Below, in pieces: positions 19,801-28,574 of a DNA stretch of 64,000 nt (its first letter is position 1; each line of letters begins with the position of its first letter). A program made the translations under genes and the position numbers. Under the pieces are notes generated by a model. The model was given only the letters and a program-made list of their open reading frames with translations, was not told the origin of the DNA and searched no databases. This DNA is from Planctomycetota bacterium (GTDB lineage: Bacteria; Planctomycetota; MHYJ01; WSZJ01; JACPWG01): NCBI GenBank assembly GCA_016197205.1, contig JACPWG010000142.1, positions 62,001-126,000 of the forward strand, given 5' to 3'.

Positions 19801-20928
19801 GGTGCCGAGGAGCTGGCCGCTGGCGGTGAGCGTGTGGGCGGACTCCAGGCGGGCGAGGCCGAAATCGGTGAGGACGAGGTTGCCGGTGCGATCGAGCATC
19901 ATGTTCGCGGGCTTGATGTCGCGGTGGATGATGCCGTTGGAGTGGGCGAAGTGGAGGGCGTCGGCGGCCTGCGCGAGGAGCTGGGCGACGCGATACGGGG
20001 GAATGGGCGCGTCCGCGTGAAGGTCGGCGAGGCTTTTTCCCTCGAGGTATTCCATGGCGTAGAAGTGGACGCCGTCGGAGGAGTCGGCGCCGTAGACCCG
20101 GATGATGTGCTTGTGGTTGAGACTCGCCACGCTCTGTGCCTCGCGGCGGAAGCGCTCGAGGGTGTTCTCTTCGAGGTTGGAGGAGTTGAGGACCTTGAGC
20201 GCGACGCGACGATTGAGCGAACGCTGGATCGCCTCGTAGACGACGCCCATGCCGCCGCGTCCCAACTCGCGGAGGAGCGTATAGTCGCCGAGGACGCGCG
20301 GGGGCGCGGCGGCGGCGACCGATGCGGCTGCGGCGGGCGGGGGGGGAGCGGCGGGCGCGGGGACATGGACGGTCAGAGAGGAGTCGGCCTCGCCCGGCAG
20401 GGTGTCGAGGGGAGGGACGTCGCGCCGCGCCGGCCCGGGGCTGCCCACGGGGGCGGGGCCCGCGTCGGGGAGCGTCACGGCGCCGGGGGTAGGCGGCGAG
20501 GGCTCCGATCGCGCGAGCGCGGACGGGCGCGCGGCCCGGGCCGCGTGGGCGATGGTGGCGTCCGAGTCCTGGAGCGTGTCGGCCGCGGGATGGGCGTGGA
20601 CGGGCGTGCGAAGGGCCATGACACGCGAAGGGCCGTCGTCGAGGCTGGGCTGTGCGGCGGTGATTTCGGGAAGTCGGGTCGGAAGGGGGACCAGCGTGCG
20701 CGGCACGGGCCCGGGCTCGAGCAGCCGTCGTTCGGCCTCGGCACGGACGCCGGAGGCCTCCAGCTCGGTGAGGAGGCCCTTGGAGACGCAGACATATAGG
20801 ATGTCGGTGGGGAGGCCGGCGGCGAGCACGCGCTCCAGGATCCCCGCGGCCTCCTCGACCCGGTCCGCGTCGGCGAGCCGGCGTTCGACGATGACCCTGG
20901 CGAGAGCCTGATCGCGTGGCGACAACAT
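16837..20928 (-). CDS. Ser/Thr protein kinase with TPR domain (transmembrane)
   Basis: A 1363-residue receptor-like kinase. An N-terminal ~190 residues are Pro/Ala-rich after a short helical segment. The kinase domain follows (about 200-470): GRGGMGVVYEA, VALKVL, IIHRDIKPANMML, LTDFGLAR, YMSPEQAEG, all catalytic residues intact. One membrane segment (AVSAVAAAAVLLFAWLGAW, around residue 520) separates it from a very long TPR array that fills the remaining ~820 residues, probably periplasmic or on the other membrane face. The ATG at 20928 begins the conserved MLSPRDQALARVIVERR segment typical of these kinases; the open frame upstream has no such support. A strong terminator follows. Confidence 0.9.
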   Translation of the reverse strand: MLSPRDQALARVIVERRLADADRVEEAAGILERVLAAGLPTDILYVCVSKGLLTELEASGVRAEAERRLLEPGPVPRTLVPLPTRLPEITAAQPSLDDGPSRVMALRTPVHAHPAADTLQDSDATIAHAARAARPSALARSEPSPPTPGAVTLPDAGPAPVGSPGPARRDVPPLDTLPGEADSSLTVHVPAPAAPPPPAAAASVAAAAPPRVLGDYTLLRELGRGGMGVVYEAIQRSLNRRVALKVLNSSNLEENTLERFRREAQSVASLNHKHIIRVYGADSSDGVHFYAMEYLEGKSLADLHADAPIPPYRVAQLLAQAADALHFAHSNGIIHRDIKPANMMLDRTGNLVLTDFGLARLESAHTLTASGQLLGTPRYMSPEQAEGKVAEIDARSDLYSLGASLYELLARRPLFDAESIGGLLKKVILEEPATIRSTAPGVPRDLETIALRCLHKEKQRRYATALDLQEDLERFVRGEPIKAKRVTLVERAWYHVRRHKAVSAVAAAAVLLFAWLGAWALDVQSFNAALRRAQDFQAKGDRDAALAVYKELRGRYPGAPEPHRGQGLLRLRGREYDDAIKDFDEALRLRPGYLDAREERAEALAGLGRFEDAVEEYAKALAADPARCSARLGRAFCLAELGRLDAALEDYRAARRSSALEDQARALAGTACLLAESTRLDEAQAALAQAPRIRRQGPKAHARPDAPVASADFDLPEVVVARARLLRLSNRLDLVDDTLAALDRAQWDPASEDARPRAQVEAAWSSHLLNLHRSELDRHIDPKKFVPARLPELFPRNPYVLWSNAHLQGVIAGLEPAIARTLEVCPAYPRALADLAWLRLRGGKPEEARALADRVLAIAPGWGRALLVKASLQAERDRAGAAAAVTELLARAPAWTEALGARAVCLLALGREREARADIEACRKLYREGQGEFPVLVAQADRLLASTWANPFVGPDGLQFHAVQLSEATRVAIVFEPDAAATWGTNARMRLFAGQVEPAVRSLDCALRLDPFDPELYRDRAEVRLNCDAARDLDGALADASKAIELSAEAGWAYDLRAQVRLARGEADLALADLDRALALTKTAPPVSWSKHRHDALAAKGEEEAAKAEEERWRAAPQDKAQAAAQRLRGRRFFSLAGTHKRAGLRANVLPWLGRAEDEDPLNGEIHISRAEFFQDAGKWDRMLSEFEMAITLDRRYGVKFYAQIAKFFRKPSPIMLLAVPLCEDSARKRHTVVSTVLAGIVNHLCGKQDAALVWADKADALKPDDPMNYCLRGSALMKKGQLAEAKTWLDRALQADPTLGIAYYGLARLHALARRPEEAVRALDAAMDRGFLEYTDEVRSEPDFESLVGRPDFDELFRKPRG

Positions 20929-21540
20929 GCCGGTGCGTGATGCCTCGAGGGGGCGGTTGAGCGGGGTTCCTGCGCGGCGTCGTCGTGGTTTCGGGGGCGG
21001 CCGCCGGGAGGAGACGCGGCTGGGTTTCGATGCCGGCCTCTCGTTTCGCGTCCTACGACTGTGAACGCCATTCCCGTGTGCGCGGGCCTCCGGCACGCGC
21101 GAGGCGGCGTTCGGGGAGCGACTCGGCGGTCCGCAGCGACGAGCGCGTACGAACGTCGCGCAGCCGGCAGTAGTGTACCAGACGCCCGGCAACGGGGCAG
21201 CAGTTTTCGCAGGCAGGACGGGGATCGGAAGCGCAGGCCGCGCTCGTGCTGGAGGCGGGCCCTGACCGGGCGGCATGCGAACGGGAGCCCTGGGTGCTCG
21301 CGCGGTACGGGCGGGGAGTACCGGCGTCGCGGGTCAGCGGAGGGAGTTCCGCGTCGGGCGGGGCTGCGAGCCGGGGACGCGGGGGCGGTCCAAGGCTCGG
21401 CGGGGACGGCATCGAGTCCGGCGTAGGGGCACGGCGCTACGGATCCCTCGAGGCGTCGACTTGCGCCCGATCTCACGTGGGCGATTCTTGCAGGTCCCAC
21501 CCTGCCCCACGCGGCCAGTCGAGCGGCCGCGTGCAGGAGA
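20929..21540. other. gene-free divergent intergenic region
   Basis: About 610 bp between the divergent kinase-TPR and porin genes. I see no gene or repeat of note apart from one GTAGGGGCACGGCGCTACGG word near 21425, a fragment of the palindromic family found at 35941 and 61632. Confidence 0.4.
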
Positions 21541-21592
21541 TTCCGGTAGTGCCGGAAATTTCATTGACACGCCGCAACCGGTTGTGTACACT
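21541..21592 (+). promoter_or_regulatory. near-consensus sigma-70 promoter of the porin gene with upstream palindrome
   Basis: TTGACA (21564..21569, consensus) and TACACT (21587..21592) are separated by 17 bp, 70 bp upstream of the ATG. Just upstream, TTCCGG (21541..21546) and CCGGAA (21552..21557) form a small palindrome that could be an operator. Confidence 0.6.
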
Positions 21593-21660
21593 TCGCCGCG
21601 CTTTGGTCGGGAGGGGGATGCTCGGATCCATGTTTTCTGGTCGATAAGGGGGAGTCTGAA

Positions 21661-23007
21661 ATGAGGAAGCTCCTGGTCGCGGCGTTGGCCGCGGCAGTCC
21701 TGGTCGCTCCGCGGACCGGCGCCGCCTCCGGCTTCAAGATCGCGGAGCAGGGCGCCAAGGGCGGCGGCATGGGCATCGCCTTCGTCGCCCAGGCCGACGA
21801 TCCGACGACGATCGCGCTGAACCCGGCGGGCATGCATCAGCTCCCGGGCACGCAGACGGCGTTGACGAGCGCGCTGATCTATGCGCCGGGGAACCACTTC
21901 GATTCCGACATCGCCGCCGTGAAGGATGACCAGGACGCGGACAACCAGCTCTTCGCCGTCCCCTCGCTCTTCGTGACGACCGACTTCGGCTTCCCGAAGT
22001 TCCACTTCGGCCTGGGCGTCTACAGCCTGTTCGGGCTGTCGCGCGACTGGGACGACGCGGGGATCGGCGGCATCGGCCAGGGCGTGCCGGCGGCGGGCTT
22101 CGCGCGCACGACGAGCCGCGCCGATCTGAACTCGATCTTCGTGAATCCCGTCGTCTCCTACGACATCTGCGGCGACAAACTTTCGATCGCGGCCGGCGCC
22201 ATCTATGCCCACGGCAGGATCGAAGTCAGCGGCAAGCCGGTCGTCAACCTGGGCGCTGCGGGCATCCAGAAGCTCGCGGACATCAACCAGGAAGCGCAGG
22301 GAGACGGCTGGGGTTACAACATCGGCGTTCACTCCCAGCTCACCGACAAGCTGCGCCTCGGCGCCTACTGGCGTTCCGAAATCAACCTGGACATGGACAA
22401 CGGCGGCTTCCGCGCCTCCAACCAGAACCCGCTCGTCTTCGGCGCGGCCGCGGTCGACGGTCGCGTGTTCCGTTCCAACCTCACGGTGGACTTCACGCTC
22501 CCCGGCACCGTCGGCTTCGGCGCCGCCTACGAGGTCACGCCCGACCTGACCGTCGAAGTGGACGGCGAATTCAACACGTGGAGCGAGTTCGACGATCTGA
22601 ACGCCGACATCGAAAACCCCCTCCTGTCCGCCGGCGGCGCGGTCCTCATCGACGATGCGAACCTGACCCAGCACCCCGAGTGGGACGATAGCTGGGCCGC
22701 CCGCATCGGCTTCCAGTACAAGCTCTGCCCGAAATTCGCGGTACGCGCCGGGTACTTCTATGACGAAACCCCGGTGCCGGACGAGACGTTCATCCCCGCG
22801 GTGCCGGATGGCTCGCGCAACGGCCTGACGCTCGGCGCGGGCATGACCGAGGATTGGTGGTCGATGGACGTCGCGTACATGGCCGTCTTCCCGGACGACC
22901 GCGACATCGACAACAACGCCAGCGCACCCCAGATCCCGATCGTGGACGGGACCTTCTCCTCCGACCCCATCCACGTGTTCATGCTCACCTCGACGGTGCG
23001 GTTCTAA
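21661..23007 (+). CDS. OmpP1/FadL/TodX-family outer membrane transporter
   Basis: A 448-residue outer-membrane beta-barrel of the FadL family, which lets hydrophobic compounds such as long-chain fatty acids cross the outer membrane. After a signal peptide (about residues 1-22, ending GAAS) the mature protein begins GFKIAEQGAKGGGMGIAFVAQADDPTTIALNPAG, the N-terminal plug region typical of the family (ALNPAGM). The C-terminus ends in a beta-strand with terminal aromatic (TSTVRF), as expected for barrel assembly. The ATG has a strong AAGGGGGAG 6 nt upstream. It has its own promoter and terminator and is probably monocistronic. Confidence 0.92.
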   Translation: MRKLLVAALAAAVLVAPRTGAASGFKIAEQGAKGGGMGIAFVAQADDPTTIALNPAGMHQLPGTQTALTSALIYAPGNHFDSDIAAVKDDQDADNQLFAVPSLFVTTDFGFPKFHFGLGVYSLFGLSRDWDDAGIGGIGQGVPAAGFARTTSRADLNSIFVNPVVSYDICGDKLSIAAGAIYAHGRIEVSGKPVVNLGAAGIQKLADINQEAQGDGWGYNIGVHSQLTDKLRLGAYWRSEINLDMDNGGFRASNQNPLVFGAAAVDGRVFRSNLTVDFTLPGTVGFGAAYEVTPDLTVEVDGEFNTWSEFDDLNADIENPLLSAGGAVLIDDANLTQHPEWDDSWAARIGFQYKLCPKFAVRAGYFYDETPVPDETFIPAVPDGSRNGLTLGAGMTEDWWSMDVAYMAVFPDDRDIDNNASAPQIPIVDGTFSSDPIHVFMLTSTVRF

Positions 23008-23043
23008 CCCCGGCCGTCGGCAAGCTCGACCAACGAACACCGC

Positions 23044-23080
23044 GCGGGCGGGCCCCCTGGGCCCGCCCGCTTCCATTTCC
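23044..23080 (+). terminator. hairpin terminator after the porin gene
   Basis: A perfect 12-bp stem GCGGGCGGGCCC (23044..23055) with its complement (23059..23070) and a 3-nt loop, followed by TTCCATTTCC. It lies 37 bp past the stop. The T tract is weak. Confidence 0.65.
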
Positions 23081-23110
23081 GGCACGCGACCCGGAACCGC
23101 GGCGGGCCAC

Positions 23111-23551
23111 ATGACCTTCCCCAAGGATCCCCAGAACCAGGATGCCCTGCGCTCGCTCACGCGGGACATGATCACCCACCTTTGGGGCAGGGTGGAGCGC
23201 GGCGAGCCGCTCGAAGGGGACGAGGCCATCGTAGGGCGCGTCCTGCGCGACCATCCGGAATACGCGAACTTCTGGACCGACACGGACGGGGCCGTCGCGG
23301 CGCGCTTCGGCCCGAGCGAAACGAATCCGTTCCTGCACGTGCACCTGCACGTGGTCGTGGAGAATCAGCTCCGACTCCGGGAGCCCGCCGAGGCGGCTTT
23401 TTTTTGCGAACACCGGTCCGCGGTCGGGGACGAACCCCACGAGATCCGCCATCGGCTCATGGGCGCGCTCGCCGAGGCGATCCAGGAAATGACCAGGTCC
23501 GGGGAGCCGTTCGACCTCGCGGGGTATCGGCGGCGGCTGCGAAAACTCTGA
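23111..23551 (+). CDS. DUF1841 family protein
   Basis: A 146-residue cytosolic protein matching the DUF1841 pattern: an acidic N-terminal half with HPEYANFW, the conserved NPFLHVHLHVVVENQL segment around residues 77-92, and a helical C-terminus with the IRHRLMGALAEAIQEM pattern. The function of the family is not known. The gene sits alone after the porin terminator. A T8 run inside it (23397..23404) encodes Phe-Phe, which stands out in this GC-rich gene. Confidence 0.8.
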   Translation: MTFPKDPQNQDALRSLTRDMITHLWGRVERGEPLEGDEAIVGRVLRDHPEYANFWTDTDGAVAARFGPSETNPFLHVHLHVVVENQLRLREPAEAAFFCEHRSAVGDEPHEIRHRLMGALAEAIQEMTRSGEPFDLAGYRRRLRKL

Positions 23552-23577
23552 CGGGCGGCGCGCTGCCCGCTTCGCGA

Positions 23578-23980
23578 GGCAGGGTGAGAACAGGGATCGA
23601 ACCTGCCGGGGCCGGTGCGCGGGTGCGGCAAGCGGCTGCCGCTTCGTGGGCACGGCAACGCCGTGCCCCTACAGTCGCGGACGCCACGGCGCGTGCCGCG
23701 AGTCCTGGGCTCCGATCTTTTGGCGGGGTTCGAATCCTGAGCACGGTCGCCGCTGGGCTCGTTTTCGTAGGGGCTCGGCGCTGCCGTGCCCACGAAGCGA
23801 CGAAACCTAGTGGCCCGTTGACGAACTTCGGACACAGTCGTCAATGCTGTCACGGCGGGTCGTACCCCATGCGGCCGTTCGCGCGGGCCGGAGGCCCGCG
23901 CCCCCAGGCATCGTGCCTGGACTTCGTCAACGGGCCACGAGTCGGCTGTGGGTGGCGCGATCGGCAGTTTGAACCCTGCC
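23578..23980. repeat. composite palindromic repeat region (GGCAGGGT ends)
   Basis: GGCAGGGT at the left and TTTGAACCCTGCC (23968..23980) at the right resemble the ends of the elements at 35941 and 61632. Inside are two outward-facing GTGGGCACGGC/GCCGTGCCC palindromes (23646..23671 and 23767..23794), and the 129-bp element at 23810 lies in the right half. The region between the DUF1841 gene and the lipase-like gene holds no gene. Confidence 0.6.
23810..23938. repeat. 129-bp inverted-repeat element, copy 1
   Basis: The ends are perfect 16-bp inverted repeats, GTGGCCCGTTGACGAA (23810..23825) and its complement (23923..23938). The interior carries the palindrome GCGCGGGCCGGAGGCCCGCG and then CCCCCAGGCA. 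The second copy, 36315..36443, has the same length and interior. Confidence 0.85.
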
Positions 23981-23989
23981 GATTTTTTC

Positions 23990-24019
23990 TTGCCTCGCCG
24001 GGGGCCCTTCGGCTACGCT
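23990..24019 (+). promoter_or_regulatory. possible sigma-70 promoter of the lipase-like gene
   Basis: TTGCCT (23990..23995) and TACGCT (24014..24019) with an 18-bp spacer, 55 bp before the ATG at 24075. The match is moderate. Confidence 0.35.
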
Positions 24020-24074
24020 CTGAACACGCCAAGCGCGGTTGACGACTTCACCCAATCGATGGAAGGGGATCCCC

Positions 24075-25949
24075 ATGAACGTCCGTCGCGGTGCAGGGTT
24101 CGCCCTCGTCCTCGTCGGCCTGTCCGTCACCGCGGCGCTCCTCCTGCCGCCGCGCGCAGCCGCCCAGGGGAGCGCGACGGCGCCCGAGGTCGTTCCCCTC
24201 ATTCTCGTCCATGGACACGGGGCCGATCCGGGGGTCTGGAGCGGCTTCCTCGAGAGGTACGGACCGGGTCGCGTCGCCGTGCATGAGCTGTTCCCGGCCG
24301 AAGCGGACAAGCTCCGGCCCGGCTCGCTGCCGAAGGCGTGCGTGATCGCCGCCGGCTACTATAAAGAGACCATCACTGGGGTGAAGTTCGACCCGGACGC
24401 GAACGGCCGCGGCCAGGGCTCGATCGGCGGCTGCCCGGTACCCAGGGACGACGGCAACGCGGCGCGCTACCCGATCAGCTACGCCAAGCGGCTCGCCCGC
24501 ATCGTGGAGGGCGTGCGGCGCGCCACGGGGAGCGACCGCGTCGACCTCGCGCTCCACTCCATGGGCAACCTCGTGGGCCGCGCGTACACGCGCTGGTTCT
24601 CGGTCGGCGGCGGCGGCCACAGCAAGGTGCGCCGGCTCCTCTGCGTCGCCGGGCCCCACCGGGGCATCAACGCGCTCGAGGCCATGATCGACGGGCTGGA
24701 GCACCAGGGGGACCGCTCCTTCATGGCGATGGCCGAGTGCGCGGAGATGTGCTACGAGTACAAGGGCTGGAGCGGCGAGTCGTTCCTCTACCACCTCAAC
24801 AAGGACTGGGACACCTTCTGCCGGAGCTGCGACGTCAACTACGTCGGCATCTCGGCGACCGGCGCGAAGGGGAAGCAGGTGGATCCCGACGACCCCACCG
24901 ACAAGGACGCGCCGTCGCTGTTCGGCTTCAAGCTCGCCGGCCCGCCGAAGCACATCTTCACCGCGCTCCGCAACATCCGCGGCGAAACCTGGCGCGACGC
25001 GAAGCCTTTCTTCGTGCTCTGGGGGCCGCACATGATCCGCGAGTTCAAGGAAGCGCTCGGGCCCGGCGACGGCACCGTGCGGTTCGCCTCTTCGCGGATG
25101 GACCAGGAGCCGCTGACCCGGGCGTGGACCTGGGCGACGTTCGAGGCGCGGCACGCGGACGAGTGGAACCCGGAGCAGTCGGTCCAGGGCTCGACCTTCA
25201 CGACCGAGCTGGCGCGTCAGTTCCTTTTTGTGGGCCGCATCGCGCGCGGCGGACACGTGGACAAGTGCGAGCTGCGCGCGGTCAACGCTCCGGGGAAGGG
25301 AAGCTGGCTCGTCCTCGAGACCGCGGTCTCGGGCGCGCCGATGGTGTCCGCGCAGGTCGTCGAGGAGCGGCTGCTGAACGACAGCGGCGCCGCGGGCCCG
25401 GCGACGAGCTACGGGTTCGCCGTCCCCATGGGCGAGCAGCGGGCCTTCCTCCCGACCGACGGCGGCGGCGGCAAGCGGCGCTACCGCGTGGTCGTGTACG
25501 GCCCGACCGGCCCCGTGACGACGCAGGACGCGGTCGTCCTGGACCTGGTCCGGGGCGCGCCGGAAACCGCGCCCTTCACGACGCTGCGCGAGTCCCCGCC
25601 GAGCCGGGGCGCGACCGATCGGCTGGACCATCCGAAGGACGAGCCGGCGACCGCGGCCGGCGCGGCGTCGGACGGCGGCGCGCGGGGCCCGGTCCTGCAC
25701 GTGACGGCGGAATCGAACGTCCCCGCGGGCGACCCGACGCTTCGGTTCTCGTTCCGCTTCGACGACGGGAACTGGACGGCGTTCGCCTCGAAAGCGACCT
25801 TCGTAACGCCGGCGCTGGCGCCCGGCGAGCACCGCCTGGAGGCGCGCGCGCGGCACGGCGGCAACGGCGCGCACCTCGTTTGCGACGACGCGCGCGGCGC
25901 GGCGATGGGGATCTTGGTGGGCGCGGACGGACACGTCAAGGTGCGGTGA
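24075..25949 (+). CDS. secreted lipase/esterase-like alpha/beta hydrolase
   Basis: A 624-residue exported protein. A signal peptide (about residues 1-32, core LVLVGLSVTAALLL, ending RAAAQ) precedes an alpha/beta-hydrolase domain starting VPLILVHGHGADPGVW. The nucleophile elbow is LHSMGNLVGRAY with the catalytic Ser near residue 165, and VAGPHRGIN follows, as in bacterial triacylglycerol lipases. Cys residues near CAEMCYEY and CRSCDVNY may be paired or metal-binding. The C-terminal ~150 residues form a likely beta-sandwich for adhesion or stability. The ATG at 24075 has AAGGGGA about 7 nt upstream; an in-frame ATG 12 codons earlier would spoil the signal peptide. The substrate is unknown. Confidence 0.75.
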   Translation: MNVRRGAGFALVLVGLSVTAALLLPPRAAAQGSATAPEVVPLILVHGHGADPGVWSGFLERYGPGRVAVHELFPAEADKLRPGSLPKACVIAAGYYKETITGVKFDPDANGRGQGSIGGCPVPRDDGNAARYPISYAKRLARIVEGVRRATGSDRVDLALHSMGNLVGRAYTRWFSVGGGGHSKVRRLLCVAGPHRGINALEAMIDGLEHQGDRSFMAMAECAEMCYEYKGWSGESFLYHLNKDWDTFCRSCDVNYVGISATGAKGKQVDPDDPTDKDAPSLFGFKLAGPPKHIFTALRNIRGETWRDAKPFFVLWGPHMIREFKEALGPGDGTVRFASSRMDQEPLTRAWTWATFEARHADEWNPEQSVQGSTFTTELARQFLFVGRIARGGHVDKCELRAVNAPGKGSWLVLETAVSGAPMVSAQVVEERLLNDSGAAGPATSYGFAVPMGEQRAFLPTDGGGGKRRYRVVVYGPTGPVTTQDAVVLDLVRGAPETAPFTTLRESPPSRGATDRLDHPKDEPATAAGAASDGGARGPVLHVTAESNVPAGDPTLRFSFRFDDGNWTAFASKATFVTPALAPGEHRLEARARHGGNGAHLVCDDARGAAMGILVGADGHVKVR

Positions 25950-25977
25950 CGGAAGGCGAGCGGGGGCGAACCAGGAC

Positions 25978-26372
25978 GAAGGCTCAATGCTCAATGCTCA
26001 ATTTTCAAACAAGGCTCAATTCTCAAGGCTCAGGGAGGCCGGAGGCCCCAACGCCGATTTTCCCAGACCTGGTTTGTCAGCGGATTTCCGGAGATTCGGT
26101 CACGCACGCGCATAAGGCGTTGAGAATTGAGTCTTGAGCATTGCTTGAACCTTGATCATTGAGCATTGAGCCTTCGATCTCCCCCCAGGCTTTCGAGGCG
26201 GGCCGGGGCCGCGAGAGCCACCAAGAACCCACAGAACCTAGGTTGAAGCCCCACTAGGGTTCCTGCCGATCGTGAACTCTCGTCTGGAACGTCGGGGGCA
26301 GTGGGCAGCCGGTGTTGAGAATTGAGGTTTGAGCCTTCCTTGAAAATTGAGCATTGAGACTTGAGCCTTCGT
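25978..26372. repeat. CTCAA-type repeat cluster
   Basis: Two patches of the words GGCTCAATGCTCAATG, CTCAAGGCTCAGG and their complements (TTGAGAATTGAGTCTTGAG, GAGCATTGAGCC) occupy 25978..26174 and 26310..26372. They are related to the repeats at 14446 and 61603 but do not share their core. No gene is seen between 25950 and 26441. Confidence 0.6.
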
Positions 26373-26441
26373 TCCCCCGCCTTCACTCGCCTCGCCTCGC
26401 GTGCGATGCCACGCTCCTCTTTCGGGCGAGAAGAGCCGTAC

Positions 26442-27794
26442 ATGCGCCGAACCCGCCCCGTCGCCGTACCCCTCGCGATGGCGCTCGTGTGCGCCTGCCT
26501 GCTCCTTTCCCAGCGGCCCGGCCGCGCGGACGACGCCGAGGACCTGGACCGGCTCGTGCAGCGGCTCTCCTCCGACGATCCCGCCGCACGGGAGCTGGCG
26601 GCCACGAAGCTCGTGGCCCTCGGGGACCGCGCGGAGCAGGCGGTCCGCGAGCGGCTCGGGGCGTGCCAGGAGGAGGACCTGAAGGCGCGGTGCGTCGAGG
26701 TGCTTCGCCGCATCGACGAGGAGCGGCTCCGCGCCGCCGCCTTGCCGCCCTTGCGGCCGGTCACGCTGCAGCTCATGGACGCGAGCCTCGAGGACGCCGC
26801 GGAGGCGTGGAAGAAACAGGTCGGCCTGCCGTGCTCGATCTCGGCGCCCGCCGGCGCCACGGTCACGCTGTCGCTCGACGCGGTCACGCCCCTCGAAGCG
26901 CTCGAGGCCCTCTGCCGCTCGGCCGACGCCCAGTGGTCGCTCTCGATGCGGGGCGTGGACGTCTTCCGCCCGCGCGACCCGCGCGAGGCCCCGGCCGAGC
27001 CCACCTTGCAGTTCGCGCGCCAGTCTTTTTTTACGAGACCGCAGGCCTTCGTGCGGCACTACTCGGTCACCGCCACCGCGGTTTCGCTCACCCGCCAGAC
27101 GGATTTCCGTTCCGACACCCGGCTCGCCTCCCTCACCGCGACCCTCCGCTGGACCCCGGGCCTCGCCCCGGACTCCGTCCCGCTCTTCGTGCTCACCCGC
27201 GTGACCGACGACCAAGGGCGGGAGCTGGCCGACAAGGCGGCGGCCACGGCGAAGTCCTCGTCCGCGGGCCAGAGCCTTCGCCATCGCTACGACGGACAGT
27301 TCCTGCAGGGGTTCTCGCTGACCTATCCCGCCGAGGATGCGAAGCGCCTCGCCCGCGTGTCGGGTCGGGCGAGCGTGCGCTACCGCGCCGCGCGCGAGCT
27401 GCTGCGCTTCGCGCTGCCGGACGAGACCGACGGCGCGGCCCGGCAGGCGGCGTCGACCTCCGTGCGGCTCAAGAGCTTCGCGCCGGGGGCGGGCAACGCC
27501 AAGCTCGTCCTCGAGCTCGTGCGGGGCGCGCGACCGGCCGCCGCGCGCGCGGACGGCGCGAACGCGGAGGGCCCGCCCTTCGGCTTCCAGGACGTCACTC
27601 TCGTCCTGCACGACGGGGCGCGCTCGGTCCCGCATTCGATGAGCGGGAGCTCCACCGGGGAGCGGACCGAGTGGTCGCTCACCTATGCCCTCCCGGACGG
27701 CGCGGTCGCGGAGGCCGTGGAGCTCGACTGCACGACGGCGTACTTCGACGACGACTTCGAGTTCGAGTTGAAGGACGTCCCGCTCCCGCGGTAG
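26442..27794 (+). CDS. secreted protein with HEAT-like and secretin-N-like segments
   Basis: A 450-residue exported protein. A signal peptide covers residues 1-30 (core VPLAMALVCACLLL, ending GRAD). Residues ~35-90 look like a HEAT/ARM-type helical pair (SSDDPAARELAATKLVALGDRA...VRERL). Residues ~100-180 (VTLQLMDASLEDAAEAWKKQVGLPCSIS...TVTLSLDAVTPLEALEALC) match the secretin/TonB short N-terminal (STN) pattern. The C-terminal half is predicted beta-rich and unfamiliar. Such STN-HEAT proteins are frequent in Planctomycetota and their role is unknown. The ATG at 26442 starts the signal peptide; longer in-frame starts lie in repeat DNA. Confidence 0.65.
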   Translation: MRRTRPVAVPLAMALVCACLLLSQRPGRADDAEDLDRLVQRLSSDDPAARELAATKLVALGDRAEQAVRERLGACQEEDLKARCVEVLRRIDEERLRAAALPPLRPVTLQLMDASLEDAAEAWKKQVGLPCSISAPAGATVTLSLDAVTPLEALEALCRSADAQWSLSMRGVDVFRPRDPREAPAEPTLQFARQSFFTRPQAFVRHYSVTATAVSLTRQTDFRSDTRLASLTATLRWTPGLAPDSVPLFVLTRVTDDQGRELADKAAATAKSSSAGQSLRHRYDGQFLQGFSLTYPAEDAKRLARVSGRASVRYRAARELLRFALPDETDGAARQAASTSVRLKSFAPGAGNAKLVLELVRGARPAAARADGANAEGPPFGFQDVTLVLHDGARSVPHSMSGSSTGERTEWSLTYALPDGAVAEAVELDCTTAYFDDDFEFELKDVPLPR

Positions 27795-27870
27795 CGGTGC
27801 GCGGCTTCCCCGCGCGAAGGCCGCGCGGCGCCCCCGACCAACCCGAATCCGGGAGCCGCCTCCTTTCCCC

Positions 27871-27900
27871 TTGCTCGCCCCCCCCTCGCCCCCTTATAAT
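27871..27900 (+). promoter_or_regulatory. predicted sigma-70 promoter
   Basis: A consensus -10 box TATAAT (27895..27900) and TTGCTC (27871..27876) with an 18-bp spacer lie 46 bp upstream of the ATG at 27946. Confidence 0.5.
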
Positions 27901-27945
27901 GACCGCTGATCCGTCCCCATCCCGCGCCTGCAGGAACCACACTCG

Positions 27946-28374
27946 ATGAGCAAAAAAAACAAGGAAAAGGCCTCGACGGTCCTCACGGAGCTTTACTACG
28001 CGCTCGTGGACAAGCTCGCGCGCGAGATCGTCGAGGGAGAAGAGATCCTCAAGTCGATCCCCAACAATCCGTCCTACGAGTACCACTTCCAGAAGCTCGA
28101 AGACCGGTTTCTCTTCCGCCTCGGCAACATTCGCGCCCTGCTCGGCCACCTGACCGTTTCGAAGCAGGCGATGTCGACCGAGAAGGCCGGGCCTCCCTAC
28201 CAGGCCGAGGTCTTCACCGCGGGCGGCGAGGAGCTGCAGGAGAAAATCTCGACCTACCTGAAGGGGATCGGCAGCCGCACGCTGGCCGACATCAAGGTCC
28301 AGCGGACGGAGCCCGACCGCTTCCTCGTCGTGGTCATCACCAGCCAGCCGCAGCAGCAGCAGCCGGCAGAGTAG
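27946..28374 (+). CDS. conserved-looking hypothetical protein (coiled, acidic/basic mix)
   Basis: A 142-residue cytosolic protein of unknown function with its own promoter. It starts with a Lys-rich tail (MSKKNKEK, encoded by an A8 run), followed by long amphipathic helices (VLTELYYALVDKLAREIVEGEEILKSI) and a C-terminal mixed alpha/beta segment (IKVQRTEPDRFLVVVIT) ending in a Gln/Pro tail. The composition and the strict use of GC-rich third positions support a real gene. I do not recognise the family. It precedes mnmG by 200 bp, with an 81-bp palindrome between them, and so is probably not in one operon with it. Confidence 0.65.
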   Translation: MSKKNKEKASTVLTELYYALVDKLAREIVEGEEILKSIPNNPSYEYHFQKLEDRFLFRLGNIRALLGHLTVSKQAMSTEKAGPPYQAEVFTAGGEELQEKISTYLKGIGSRTLADIKVQRTEPDRFLVVVITSQPQQQQPAE

Positions 28375-28420
28375 CCCGGGCGGGGCTACGCGTACCGAAG
28401 CGGTGAGTCATCGACGACGG

Positions 28421-28501
28421 AACCACAGATTTCGCAGATGAACGACGATTTCACAGATTCGGAATCTGCGAAATCCGTCAGGATCTGTGAAAGCTGTGGT
28501 T
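28421..28501. repeat. 81-bp nested palindrome, copy 2 (CACAGATT family)
   Basis: The same architecture and length as 4198..4278: 19-bp outer arms (28421..28439 and 28483..28501, two mismatches) and an inner 13-bp stem (28447..28459 with 28463..28475, one mismatch) with a CGG loop. Changes in the loop and stem relative to copy 1 mostly preserve pairing. Confidence 0.85.
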
Positions 28502-28574
28502 GCTACCGTGTTCGCTTCCACGCGGGACCACCGCGAAAAAACACACTTCCGCAGCCTCCTCGAACAGAAGCAGC

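Noticed and set aside
17317..20799. A 1160-codon plus-strand open frame
   Set aside because: Antisense shadow of the kinase-TPR gene; no motif, no ribosome-binding site and a biased composition.
25978..26372. Short regularly repeated CTCAA words as a possible CRISPR array
   Set aside because: Word length and spacing vary, there are no unique spacers of constant length and no cas genes are in the window.
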